From an uncultured Paraburkholderia sp. (lineage in GTDB: Bacteria > Pseudomonadota > Gammaproteobacteria > Burkholderiales > Burkholderiaceae), in NCBI GenBank assembly GCA_940747215.1, contig CALNWS010000022.1:1-63541 (forward strand): a stretch of DNA of 63,541 nt, read 5' to 3'. Made by a program: the position numbers and the translations under genes. Positions within the stretch are counted from its first letter, which is position 1, and each line of letters starts with the position of its first letter. The notes below the pieces were generated by a model. It searched no databases and was not told the DNA's origin. It saw nothing but the letters and a program-made list of their open reading frames with translations. Of the stretch, positions 48,247 to 57,454 are shown in pieces.

Positions 48247-49497
48247 ATGACGCGCCAGCGAGTGTCTGGCCGCCCGGCCGCTCTGGCACTGGCTTGCGCG
48301 TTCGCGTCTACCTTCCTGTGCGCGCTTCCCGCGCGCTGTCGACCTCTCCCAGCTCTACGACGAAGCGCTCTCGAACGACGCCCAACAGCAAAGCGCGCGC
48401 TGCGCTCGCAGCGAATAGCGAAGAGTTGCCGCTCGCCCGCGCCAAGCTCTTGCCGCAACTGTCGGCGTCGCTTAACGGCAGCCGTCAGAGCACCGACTTC
48501 GGCGGCGGCTTTCCCAAATCCTACGGCAACAACTACGGCTACACGGTGTCGCTCACACAGCCGCTGATTCACGTCGATAGCTGGTACGGCTACGCGCAGG
48601 GCAAGCTGGCGGTGGATTCGGCGCAGGCATCGTTCGCGCAGGCTCGCCGGGATCTGATCGTGCGCCTCGGCCAGGCGTATTTCGATGCGCTCGGCGCACA
48701 GGACAGCCTCGCGATTGCACGCTCGCAGAAGGCGTCGATCGCGCAGCAACTCAAATCGGCGAAGCGCTCGTTCGAAGTGGGCAACACGACGATCACCGAT
48801 ACCAACGAAGCGCAGGCCAAGTACGATCAGTCCGTGTCGCAGGAAATCGCCGTGCAGAACGACCTCGACGTAAAGCTGGCGGCATTGCAGCAGATCGTCG
48901 GTCATCCGGTCGAACACGTGGACGGGCTCGCCGTTGCCGCCGCCCGTGCCGGCGGACATCAACCAATGGGTGGACGCCGCGAGCGACGGCAACTATCAGG
49001 TCGTGCTAAAATAGATCGCGCTCGACAATGCGAAGCGCGAAACCTCGAAGGCCAAGGCCGGACATCTGCCGACCGTCGACCTCGTGGCAAGCCGCTCGCG
49101 CAGCAGTCTCGGCGCGGCGGGCGCGAACAACATCGCGGGCGGCACGCCGGCGCTTGCCGCGGAACTCGCAATATCTGTTCGTCTTATACGAACAGCACGA
49201 TCGGCGTGCAGGTCACGATTCCTCTTTTCGAGGGCGGCGCCACGCAGGCTCGCGTGCGTCAAACCCTCGCACTCGAAGACTAGGCCGCCGCCGATCTCGA
49301 CTCGACACCGCGCGCTGCAAATGGCGGAGCGCTCGGCGAGCACGTCGCTCGAATCGAATCTGCTCGGTTATCAGGTGGGCGTGCGTATCAACATCGACGT
49401 GTTGAACGCGCAGGACCAGCTCTTCTCGGCGCGCCGCGATCTCGCAAAGGCGCGTTACGACACGCTCGTGAATACGCTCAAGCCGAAGGCGTCCACC
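48247..49497 (+). pseudogene. TolC-type outer-membrane channel, broken and truncated
   Basis: Remnant of a TolC family channel. MTRQRVSGRPAALALACAFA is the signal peptide area. An early frame loss near 48335 precedes LSQLYDEAL in another frame. The long coiled-coil body is in the frame of ANSEELPLARAKLLPQLSAS, YTVSLTQPLIHVDSWYGYAQ and VRLGQAYFDALGAQDSLAIA. Another break near 48930 and stops near 49013 and 49281 follow, then a clean piece, [20 protein letters not shown] and [19 protein letters not shown]. It runs in frame into ureE sequence near 49497, so its extreme C-terminus is deleted. Confidence 0.9.
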
Positions 49498-50055
49498 GCC
49501 GTCAAGCTCGCACCCGTGCTCGTGAGGCGCGCGCCAACGCTGACGCTCGACTCCGGCGAGGAAGTCGCGCTGGTATTGCCGCGCGGCACCGTGCTGCGTG
49601 ACGGCGACGTGCTCGTCGCCGACGACGGCGGCCTCGTACGCGTCGTGGCCGCACCCGAAACCGTGCTGTACGTGCGCGCGAACGATGCGCTGACGCTCAC
49701 GCGCGCCGCCTACCATCTCGGCAATCGGCACACGCCGGTGGAAATGGGCGCGGATTATCTGAAGCTTGAATACGATCCGGTGCTGGCCGATATGCTCAAG
49801 CGCATCGGCGCGTCGGTCGATGAAGTGTCGATGCCGTTCCAGCCCGAATCCGGTGCCTACGGCGACGGCCACAAGCATGGCCACGACGAGACCTTCACGG
49901 AAGATTACGCCCTGGCGCAGCAGGTGTTCGGCGAACATCATAGGCATGCTCATTCGCATGAGCATGCGCACGGCTCGCATTCGCACGACCACGACCATGG
50001 CCACGTGCACGACGAATCGTGTGGCCACGGACATCATCACCATGCGCATCGCTGA
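49498..50055 (+). pseudogene. ureE: Urease accessory protein UreE, N-terminus replaced by TolC remnant
   Basis: UreE is a nickel chaperone for urease. The family sequence begins inside an open frame without its own start: [16 protein letters not shown], then [57 protein letters not shown] and a histidine-rich tail ([20 protein letters not shown]). From memory of the family, a stretch of about 13 residues with an RxRSRL-like block is missing between LTL and DSGEE near 49548, probably lost between short direct repeats. The normal start is gone, and the upstream frame is TolC. The ureDABC genes expected upstream are absent. Confidence 0.85.
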
Positions 50056-50709
50056 ACTCACGGCGCTGCTGCATCTCGCGTCGCCCGCGCTGCCGATCGG
50101 CGCATTCAGCTATTCGCAGAAACTGGAAGCCGCGATCGAGGCGAACCTCGTCACGGATGCCGATTCGGCTTGCGACTGGATCGCGAGCGGCCTGACGGAC
50201 GTGCTCGCGCGCGGCGAGCTGCCGTTCTTCGCGCATCAGATGAAGCGCTGGCGCACGCACGACGCAGACGCACTGCGCACGGCGAACAGCGAGTTTCTCG
50301 CGAGCTGCGAGTCGGCGGAATTGCGGCGTGAGACGGAACAGATGGGCTGGTCGCTGCGGCAACTGTGCCGTATCGCTCGAATGGGGCAATGCCGAACGGC
50401 GCGCTGACGCCGCTTGCGCAACCCACGGCGTTCGCATTTGCCGCACTCGCGCACGACGCTGCACCGGACGCCGCGCTCGCCGCTTACGCCTTCAGTTGGG
50501 TCGAAAACCAGGCCGCTGCCGCATTGAAAGCGGTGCCGCTCGGGCAACTCGCGGGACAGCGCATCATCGTCGCGCTGCGCGAGCCGATCGACGCAGCCGT
50601 CACGCGCGCCCTCGCTACGTCACCCGACGACATCAACACCTTCGCGCCGCAACTCGGCATTCTGTCGGCTCGTCACGAGTCGCAATATTCGTGGCTCTTC
50701 CGCTCATAA
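50042..50709 (+). pseudogene. ureF: Urease accessory protein UreF, frameshifted
   Basis: The start [20 protein letters not shown] and [20 protein letters not shown] is a clean UreF, overlapping the ureE end. After [10 protein letters not shown] (near 50375) one frame gives [12 protein letters not shown] and a stop. The expected [12 protein letters not shown] is in the next frame and the remainder ([53 protein letters not shown]) in a third. Two small indels within about 40 bases fit. It would have formed the UreFGD(H) activation complex with ureG, which follows 12 bases later. Confidence 0.9.
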
Positions 50710-50721
50710 ATTCCAACGATC

Positions 50722-51369
50722 ATGAACGCACCTCATCATCCCGCCCCTTCGTCCGCCCGCACGAAAAAACTACCGCCGCGGCGCGTGGGCGTTGGCGGTC
50801 CGGTCGGCTCAGGCACGACCACGCTGCTCGAAATGCTGCGCAAGGCGATGCGCGATCAGTACGACCTCGTCGCCATCACGAACGACATCTATACGAAGAA
50901 GGAAGATCAGCGCCTGCTGACGGTTGCGGGCGCGTTGCCGGCCGAGCGCATCATGGGCCTGGAAACGGGCGGCTGCCCGCACACGGCGATTCGCGAAGAC
51001 GCGTCGATCAATCTCGAAGCCGTGGACCGCATGCTCACGCGTTTTCCGGATGCGGACATCGTGTTCATCGAATCGGGCGGCGACAATCTCGCGGCAACGT
51101 TCAGCCCGGAACTGTCGGATCTGACGATCTACGTAATCGACGTGGCCGGCGGCAAAAAGATTCCGCGCAAGGGCGGACCGGGCATCACGAAGTCGAATCT
51201 GCTCGTGATCAACAAGACCGATCTCGCACCGATGGTCGGCGCGAATCTGGACGTGATGGCTTCGGACGCGAAGAAAATGCGCGGCGAGCGTCCGTTCGTG
51301 ATGTGCAATCTCAAGGCACTCGCCGGACTGGATGAGATGGTGAAGTTTATCGGAAGAAGGGGTTGTTGA
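50722..51369 (+). CDS. ureG: Urease accessory GTPase UreG, Walker A lysine lost
   Basis: UreG is the GTPase that powers nickel insertion into urease. The frame is open (215 residues) with family blocks [50 protein letters not shown] and [18 protein letters not shown]. But the P-loop reads [14 protein letters not shown]: residue 32 is threonine (ACG at 50815-50817) where UreG always has lysine. An extra lysine (TKKEDQR) is also inserted after the switch region. Loss of the P-loop lysine should abolish GTP use. With ureE and ureF broken and no ureABC, it is a functional pseudogene that still looks intact. Confidence 0.88.
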   Translation: MNAPHHPAPSSARTKKLPPRRVGVGGPVGSGTTTLLEMLRKAMRDQYDLVAITNDIYTKKEDQRLLTVAGALPAERIMGLETGGCPHTAIREDASINLEAVDRMLTRFPDADIVFIESGGDNLAATFSPELSDLTIYVIDVAGGKKIPRKGGPGITKSNLLVINKTDLAPMVGANLDVMASDAKKMRGERPFVMCNLKALAGLDEMVKFIGRRGC

Positions 51370-51390
51370 AGGTGTAAGGCCCGCCAAGGC

Positions 51391-52151
51391 TCACTCACCC
51401 GGGTGGCATTCCTCGTGGAATGCCACCATCTCCGTCGCATCCTTCGACAGATAGAACCAGAACCGAACCATTTTTTTGTTGAAATTGGCGGCACGTTGTG
51501 CGGGCACACTGATCGCGTCGATGCCGTTCGACATCAACACACCGTTCATCATGAAGCGCGACGTGCGTCTATTGCCGTTAAAGAAAAACTGCTGCAACGC
51601 TCCGAACAGAAAAAATGCGCAGCCACGTTCGAACGCGTTGTCGACCTGCTCTGTGAGCGCGTTCGTGCCTGCGGAAAAAACGCGGTTAAGTTCAGGTGCG
51701 CCGGACAACGTCGGCAAAGGCGTATAACGCCCCGCTTCACCGAGAGCAACATCAGGCGTATAGCGCGTTTCTTCGCCTTCGCCTCGGAACACTCCCCACT
51801 CAAGCGCTTCGTTCCGGGCAACCAACTGATGCAGTTGGCAGAACGTCGTCTTGTCGAGCGCAAATTTGCCGTTCTGAACCATCGCGAGCAATCGCTTCGA
51901 GCTGTCCGCGAGATCCAGGATCTGCTCCTGATCGGATATCTTGCGGCCACCAACAGTCAAGTCACGCCGTCGAGCAGCGTCTTGATTTCAGGGAAGGTAA
52001 AGGGATTGCCTTCAAGCACACTCGTGTCCCACACGAATTCCGGCAACATCCTGTGAAACTGGAAACAGACTCGTTTGATCGTGTGAACTGGAAGATCTCG
52101 CGGCATAGCCGCGCGGTCCCATTTAAAACCGAGGTCGGAAAACAGCGTCAT
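51391..52151 (-). pseudogene. Fic-domain family protein, broken by a 5-bp duplication
   Basis: The N-terminal piece has MTLFSDLGFKWDRAAMPRDL and MLPEFVWDTSVLEGNPFTFP, the latter including the conserved SxxEGN-like inhibitory region. After IKTLLDGVT the bases TGACT are doubled (51957-51966), which causes a stop. The rest continues in the next frame as VGGRKISDQEQILDLADSSK and the Fic core GALQQFFFNGNRRTSRFMMN, then NGIDAISVPAQRAANFNKKM. The core lacks the usual HPFxxGNG histidine. Fic proteins AMPylate target proteins or act in toxin-antitoxin pairs; no antitoxin gene is next to it. It is convergent with ureG. Confidence 0.82.
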
Positions 52152-52185
52152 GGCAAATGTGAATTCAGTTCGGTTCGAAGGCCCA

Positions 52186-52220
52186 TCGATACGCAGGCCT
52201 CAGTCGATACGCAGGCCTCA
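52186..52220. repeat. Two tandem copies of an 18-bp unit
   Basis: TCGATACGCAGGCCTCA occurs twice, 18 bases apart, in the gap between the Fic remnant and waaA. No gene covers it; it looks like a recent local duplication. Confidence 0.85.
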
Positions 52221-52304
52221 TATTGGCAGACTATACGATTTATCTGCGGCGCTTGAAAAGCGGGCGAGCGCGAACACGCGCTCCCATCCAATCGAATTTC
52301 GAGT

Positions 52305-53615
52305 TCACTCCGGCAACAACGCCATCAACACATCCACCGTGCGCGCGGTCGCGCCGCGATGCCGCGCGGCAAAGGCCGACGCCGTACCGCCCATCGCGAG
52401 CCGGCGCGCCTTGTCGTTGAAGAGTTCGCGCAGTGCACGCGCGAGATCCACCGGATCCTGCACCTGAATCGCCGCGCCCGCGGCCACCGCGTCCGCCGTG
52501 GCTTGCGTGAAGTTGAACACGTGCGGGCCGATCAGCACCGGCACGCCCACCGCGCACGCCTCGATCAGATTCTGTCCGCCGAGCGGCAACAGGCTCCCGC
52601 CAATGAACGCCAGGTCCGACGCAGCGTAATACGCGCCCAGTTCGCCCATCGAATCGCCGAGCAACACGTCGACGTTCTGCGGCAACGCCGGCACGCTGCC
52701 CGCGGTGCCCGCCGCCGACGCGATCTTCGCGTCCGGTGCCCACACGGAACGCCGCTCGAGCCGCAAACCAGCCTTCTTGACCTGCGTCGCGACTTCGTTA
52801 AAGCGCTGCGGATGACGCGGCACCAGAATCAGCAGTGCGTTCTCGACACCGAGCTCGGCAAACGCCTGCAGCACGAGATCCTCTTCGCCCTCACGCGTAC
52901 TCGCCGCAACCCACACCGGACGTGGGCCAATTGCCGCGCGCCACGCGTGACCGCGCGCCGCCAGTTCGGGCGGCGCGCTCATATCGAACTTGAGGTTGCC
53001 GAGCACCACGACGTTGCGCGCGCCGAGCGCCGTGAGCCGCTCCGCGTCCGACGGACTTTGCGCCAGCACGCGCGCGAAACCACCGAACACGTCTTTCGTC
53101 GCGCTACCGAATTTTGCCGCGCGCTTGAACGAACGCGCCGACATGCGCGCGTTGGTCAGCACGAGCGGCACGTCCGCGCGACGGCATTCGTCGATGAACG
53201 TGGGCCACACTTCGGTCTCCATCACGAGACCGAGCGACGGATGCCACGCGCACAGGAAGCGCCGCACCGCGTGCGGCATGTCGTACGGCAGATAGCTGCG
53301 CAACACGCGATCGCCGAAAATTTCCTCGCCTGTCGCGCGGCCGCTCGGCGTCATGTGAGTGAGCAGAATGCGTGCGTCGGGACGCGCTTTCATCAGCGCC
53401 TCAATGAGCGGTTGCGCGGCGCGCGTCTCGCCCACCGACACCGCATGTACCCAGATCAACGGCGCGTTGTCTTCGGGCAGACGGCCGCGCGAACGGCCGA
53501 ACCGTTCGCCGATATGCTCGCGATAGCCGCGCTCCTTGCACGAACGGATCAGCAGGCGCAATACGGCAACCGGTGCGACGATCCACCAGAGCGCGTTATA
53601 AATCGCCCTCAGCAT
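52305..53615 (-). CDS. waaA: 3-deoxy-D-manno-octulosonic acid (Kdo) transferase
   Basis: Transfers Kdo from CMP-Kdo to lipid A precursor at the inner face of the inner membrane. It has 436 residues. A short N-terminal anchor (MLRAIYNALWWIVAPVAVLR) precedes LPEDNAPLIWVHAVSVGETR and ARILLTHMTPSGRATGEEIF, then the C-terminal GT-B half with GPRPVWVAASTREGEEDLVL and the donor site FIGGSLLPLGGQNLIEACAV. The length is normal. It is the last gene of the leftward pgm-waaC-kdoO-waaA set. Essential for LPS and intact. Confidence 0.95.
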   Translation of the reverse strand: MLRAIYNALWWIVAPVAVLRLLIRSCKERGYREHIGERFGRSRGRLPEDNAPLIWVHAVSVGETRAAQPLIEALMKARPDARILLTHMTPSGRATGEEIFGDRVLRSYLPYDMPHAVRRFLCAWHPSLGLVMETEVWPTFIDECRRADVPLVLTNARMSARSFKRAAKFGSATKDVFGGFARVLAQSPSDAERLTALGARNVVVLGNLKFDMSAPPELAARGHAWRAAIGPRPVWVAASTREGEEDLVLQAFAELGVENALLILVPRHPQRFNEVATQVKKAGLRLERRSVWAPDAKIASAAGTAGSVPALPQNVDVLLGDSMGELGAYYAASDLAFIGGSLLPLGGQNLIEACAVGVPVLIGPHVFNFTQATADAVAAGAAIQVQDPVDLARALRELFNDKARRLAMGGTASAFAARHRGATARTVDVLMALLPE

Positions 53616-53673
53616 CGGCGCTCCGCGTCGAGACTACGCGCGCGGTCCGCAGCGACTTTCGGGAACGCGGCGC

Positions 53674-54449
53674 TCAAACCAGCGCCCTGCCCTTCAGGCG
53701 TTCGAGAATGCCGAGCGGCGCGCATTCGGGCTGCGCCATCGCCTTGACAGGCAGAAAGAAGGTCTGCTCCAGCATGAACTGACCAGACATGACCGCGTGC
53801 GACGTCTGATCCGAGAAGCAGACCCAAACGCTGCCCGGTGGAAACGGCATGGTTTGCTCCGGGCTCGCCTTCTGGTAGTCGAGGTCGGCCTTCATGCTGT
53901 CGTGCAGATTCAGCATCAGGTGGTCGTATTCGCTGCGCTTCGACTTCGTGACGTGCAGCAGATTCAGCAGCCATGCGGAGCCCGGCGACTGCGCCTTGAT
54001 GATCAGCAGAAAACACTTCGCCATGTCTTCGAACGGTTCGCCCACGCGTCACACGCGCGGCACGCCGTTCGGATTGACGTTGGTGAACACGCGCAGAATG
54101 CGCTCGCCGTAGTTCGGACGCGAAGGAAACGCGTCGACGTGAAGGCGGCTGTCGTCTTTACGCCAGGACGTCTGGCGCGTTTCCACCTGATGCAAACGCA
54201 GGCTCGTGGGCGCGACGCGCAGACGTCCGTTGTACTCGGGAAAGAGACCGTCCACGAACGTGCGCGCACGGCCGATTGCGTGACCGCGTCGCCGACCACG
54301 CCATGCAGCGCGCCGCCGTTCGGCTCGAGACTGATATTCTTGCGGTTCGGGTCGGCGAGCACGGGATCGAGCAGCGTTTCGCGCGGTACGGAGAGATGGC
54401 CTCCGTGCCAGTCGGCGTTTGCTACTTCGATGATCTGGGTTTCGTTCAT
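53674..54449 (-). pseudogene. kdoO: Kdo 3-hydroxylase (KdoO), frameshift and nonsense
   Basis: Fe(II)/2-oxoglutarate dioxygenase that turns the outer Kdo of the LPS inner core into Ko. Starts MNETQIIEVANADWHGGHLS; KNISLEPNGGALHGVVGDAV is conserved. Then the frame breaks near 54285, and the core (FVDGLFPEYNGRLRVAPTSL, the HxD iron motif in KDDSRLHVDAFPSRP, ERILRVFTNVNPNGVPRV) is in another frame. There, TGA at 54049-54051 replaces what should be tryptophan (PRV-RVGEPFEDMAK). The ending FPPGSVWVCFSDQTSHAVMS and LGILERLKGRALV is clean. An in-frame loss after VPRETLL is also likely. It lies between waaC and waaA, as in other Burkholderia. Confidence 0.87.
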
Positions 54450-54494
54450 GATCGCCCTTGAAAACGGATGGAGCGTAAGGCGAAGCGCGCCGCG

Positions 54495-55496
54495 TTACAG
54501 CAGACCGAAGCCGGCCAGCGCGGATTTGACTTCCTGCAGCGTGGGCGGCTTGCCGGCCGTGCCAAGGTTCACGACATTCGGCGACCAGTAGCCGCCCGTG
54601 CGCCACGCAGTGGCGAAATTGTACAACTCGACCGTGGGCCGCTTCAGCGCGGCCGCGATGTGAACCAGACCTGTGTCAACTCCGACCGTTGCGGCCGTAC
54701 CTTCAATGAGTCCGACGACAACGGGCAACGAGAGCTTCGGCGGCACGACCGCCGCCGCGCCGAATTCCTTCGCGAGACGCTCGCTCGTCGCGCGCTCTTC
54801 TTCGCTGCCCCACGGCAGCACGATCGACGCGCCGCGCCGTACGAGCGACTGGCCGAGTTCGATCCACGCGGTGTCGGGCCACTGCTTGTCGGCACGCGAC
54901 GTAGCGTGAACGAACATGACGTAAGGCACCGGAAGATTCAGATTCGCTTCGGAAAACGCAAGTGCCGCACGCGTGGTGTCGATGCCGAAGTCGATTTCGT
55001 CGGTAGGTTGCGGCGGCGGATCGTTCAGCGCCGCGGCCACCAGTTGACGCGTGCGCTCCACCACGTGCGTACGCGGCTTGATCGGCACGCATTTATCGTA
55101 GAAGAAACGCACGGGCCATTCGAAGCCCGCGCCGTCGGTGCGGTTCGCGAGGCCGACCAGCGGCCCGCGCGCCATGCTCGCGACCCACGCGGTCTTGATG
55201 AGCCCTTGGCAGTCGATCACGAGGTCGTAATTCTCGGTCGCGAACGCACGGCGAAACGCGCCGATCTCGCGCCAGTTTTCGACGGACAGGATGCGTTTGC
55301 GCCAGCGTCGCAGTGAGACGGAAATCGCGTGCCGCACGCCGGTGACGAGTTGCACGAGACCGACGAAGCTTTCTTCGACGAGCCAGTCGATCTGCGCCTC
55401 GGGATGGCGGCGTCGGATATCGGCGATCACCGGCATGTTGTGAACGACGTCGCCCAGTGACGACACCCTCACGATCAGTATCTTTTGCACGCTCAA
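54495..55496 (-). CDS. waaC: Lipopolysaccharide heptosyltransferase I
   Basis: Adds the first heptose to Kdo in the LPS inner core. It has 333 residues, a GT9 enzyme of normal length. The start is MSVQKILIVRVSSLGDVVHN, followed by the acceptor-side block IDWLVEESFVGLVQLVTGV and CQGLIKTAWVASMARGPLVG, and the C-terminal ADP-heptose site VGVDTGLVHIAAALKRPTVE. It lies between pgm upstream and kdoO downstream on the same strand. Intact, so the heptose-containing core can still be started. Confidence 0.95.
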   Translation of the reverse strand: MSVQKILIVRVSSLGDVVHNMPVIADIRRRHPEAQIDWLVEESFVGLVQLVTGVRHAISVSLRRWRKRILSVENWREIGAFRRAFATENYDLVIDCQGLIKTAWVASMARGPLVGLANRTDGAGFEWPVRFFYDKCVPIKPRTHVVERTRQLVAAALNDPPPQPTDEIDFGIDTTRAALAFSEANLNLPVPYVMFVHATSRADKQWPDTAWIELGQSLVRRGASIVLPWGSEEERATSERLAKEFGAAAVVPPKLSLPVVVGLIEGTAATVGVDTGLVHIAAALKRPTVELYNFATAWRTGGYWSPNVVNLGTAGKPPTLQEVKSALAGFGLL

Positions 55497-55667
55497 GAGT
55501 GGGGAAACCGGCTATCCGGCCCAAAGATGCGTTGAATGAGCTCTTCGCTCCGTCTTGCGATGCGCCGGCTCGCGCCGCGCTTTCGAACGATCGGAGGAGA
55601 AACCGGCGTTTGACCGGCATTTGCTCACAAGGACGGCAATTTTAGCGCGCTATAGACAATCGGCATG

Positions 55668-55702
55668 AAAAACGCGGCGCGGTAACTGAAACCCGCGCCG
55701 CG
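55668..55702 (-). terminator. Intrinsic terminator after the phosphomannomutase gene
   Basis: On the minus strand a 10-bp GC stem (CGCGGCGCGG / CCGCGCCGCG) with a 10-base loop is followed by five T residues. It lies about 75 bases after the end of the mutase gene and separates it from waaC. Confidence 0.8.
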
Positions 55703-55775
55703 CTTCATGGCGTGACGATTCTACGGCTTCGACCAACGCCGCGGATCGAATCGGGCCGCGGCTCCGTTATGGCCG

Positions 55776-57170
55776 TCAGAACGGCAGCTTCGCGTCGGCC
55801 TTCTCCGCGAGGATCACGCGGCGGAAGTCTTCCTGGATGCGCTTGAGCGCAGCCTCGTTGTCGGCTTCGAAACGCATCACCACGACCGGCGTGGTGTTCG
55901 ACGAACGCACAAGGCCGAAGCCGTCCGGATATTCGACACGCAGACCGTCGATCGTGATCACGTCGTCGGCCCCCATGAACTTCGCGTTCTTCTGCAGACG
56001 GCCGATGAGTTCGAAGTTCTCGCCTTCTTCGAGCTTCAGTTGCAGTTCCGGCGTGGAGTTCGAGTTCGGCAGCGAGTTCAGCAATGCGCTCGGATTTTCG
56101 ACGCGCGTGAGGATTTCGAGCAGACGCGCGCCCGTGTACAGGCCGTCGTCGAAACCGTACCAGCGATCCTTGAAGAACACGTGGCCGCTCATTTCGCCCG
56201 CGAGCGGTGCGCCGGTTTCACGCAGCTTCGCCTTGACGAGCGAGTGGCCCGTTTTCCACATGAGCGGCTCGCCGCCCTTTTCCTTCACCCACTTCGCGAG
56301 ATTACGCGTGCACTTCACGTCGTAAATGATCTGCGCGCCCTTGTTGCGCGACAGCACTTCTTCCGCGAACAGCATGAACTGGCGGTCCGGATAGATGATC
56401 TGGCCGTCTTTGGTGACGACGCCGAGGCGGTCACCGTCGCCGTCGAACGCGAAGCCGATTTCGGCGTCCGTTTCCTTCAGCGCGCGGATCACGTCCTGCA
56501 GGTTTTCCGGGTGCGCCGGGTCCGGGTGATGGTTCGGGAAATTGCCGTCGATTTCCGTGAACAGTTCGACGAGTTTGCAGCCGAGCTTCTTGAAGAGCTT
56601 CGGAGCGAGGCCGCCTGCCACGCCGTTGCCGGTGTCCACCACGATCTTGATCGGGCGGGCAATCTTGACGTCGCTCGCGATGCGGTCGAGGTAAGCATCC
56701 GCGATGTCGTATTCGGTGTAGGTGCCGCTGCCTTCGGCGAAGTTCTCGTCGACGATGCGCTGATGCAGCGCCTGGATCTGGTCGCCATAAATGGCTGCGC
56801 CGCGCAGCACCATCTTGAAGCCGTTGTAGTCCGGCGGATTATGGCTACCCGTCACGACGATGCACGAGTCGATACGACGTTCGCCGCCGTCGAGCCTCAG
56901 CGGCACGCTGGCCGCGAAGTAGCCGACCGGCGTGGGCACCATGCCGACGTTCACCACGTCGACGCCCGCCGAACGCAGACCGTCCGACAACGCCTGGATC
57001 AGTTCGGGACCCGAGAAACGACCGTCTCGCGCAACCACGACGGCGTCGCCGCCCTGCGCACGCATCTCGCTGCCGAGCGCGCGGCCGATCGAACGCGCTG
57101 CGTCGGCGTCGAGCGTCTTGCCGATCACACCGCGAATGTCATACGCCTTGAAAATGGATTTGGAGATCAT
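55776..57170 (-). CDS. Phosphomannomutase/phosphoglucomutase
   Basis: Alpha-D-phosphohexomutase of the AlgC/ManB type, which supplies mannose-1-P or glucose-1-P for LPS and exopolysaccharide. It has 464 residues. The start is MISKSIFKAYDIRGVIGKTL; the phosphoserine loop is CIVVTGSHNPPDYNGFKM near residue 108; the metal loop is FAFDGDGDRLGVV near residue 245; the sugar-binding loop is LAGEMSGHVFF near residue 325, and the phosphate-binding end is VRSSNTTPVVVMRFE. It is divergent from the flippase gene, with 284 bases between. Intact. The substrate range (mannose or glucose) cannot be fixed from sequence. Confidence 0.93.
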   Translation of the reverse strand: MISKSIFKAYDIRGVIGKTLDADAARSIGRALGSEMRAQGGDAVVVARDGRFSGPELIQALSDGLRSAGVDVVNVGMVPTPVGYFAASVPLRLDGGERRIDSCIVVTGSHNPPDYNGFKMVLRGAAIYGDQIQALHQRIVDENFAEGSGTYTEYDIADAYLDRIASDVKIARPIKIVVDTGNGVAGGLAPKLFKKLGCKLVELFTEIDGNFPNHHPDPAHPENLQDVIRALKETDAEIGFAFDGDGDRLGVVTKDGQIIYPDRQFMLFAEEVLSRNKGAQIIYDVKCTRNLAKWVKEKGGEPLMWKTGHSLVKAKLRETGAPLAGEMSGHVFFKDRWYGFDDGLYTGARLLEILTRVENPSALLNSLPNSNSTPELQLKLEEGENFELIGRLQKNAKFMGADDVITIDGLRVEYPDGFGLVRSSNTTPVVVMRFEADNEAALKRIQEDFRRVILAEKADAKLPF

Positions 57171-57315
57171 GTTGGCTCACTTACGTGCAATGGAAAATTT
57201 TGACCGGCACCGCTTGAGATCGGTAAAATCCGGGCAGAAACAACGGTAAAACCGCGTTCAACCCCGCTGCCCGATCCAGCCGCACGCCCTTGCCGGAAGC
57301 GATCCGGTTCCAACT

Positions 57316-57321
57316 TATAAT
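57316..57321 (+). promoter_or_regulatory. Possible -10 element of the polysaccharide operon
   Basis: TATAAT in the gap between the mutase and flippase genes. A TTGCCG at 57290-57295 is a candidate -35, but the 20-base spacer is longer than usual. Confidence 0.3.
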
Positions 57322-57454
57322 TGCGTTTTTCGGACCTGCCTTAAAACACCATTCTAATGCTTAGACACCCTCCTTTTGCAAAGTTGCCGCGACGGCCGGC
57401 TAGGCAGGCAAGCTCACATACCGCCGCACAGACCAGCCGGCGAGCGCCCACCGG

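Noticed and set aside
49084..50055. A novel TolC-UreE fusion protein
   Set aside because: The TolC part has stops and frame changes upstream and no start signal; the joint is best explained by a deletion.
51391..52151. Toxin-antitoxin pair formed by the two overlapping frames of the Fic locus
   Set aside because: The two frames are two pieces of one Fic-family protein, separated by a 5-bp duplication.
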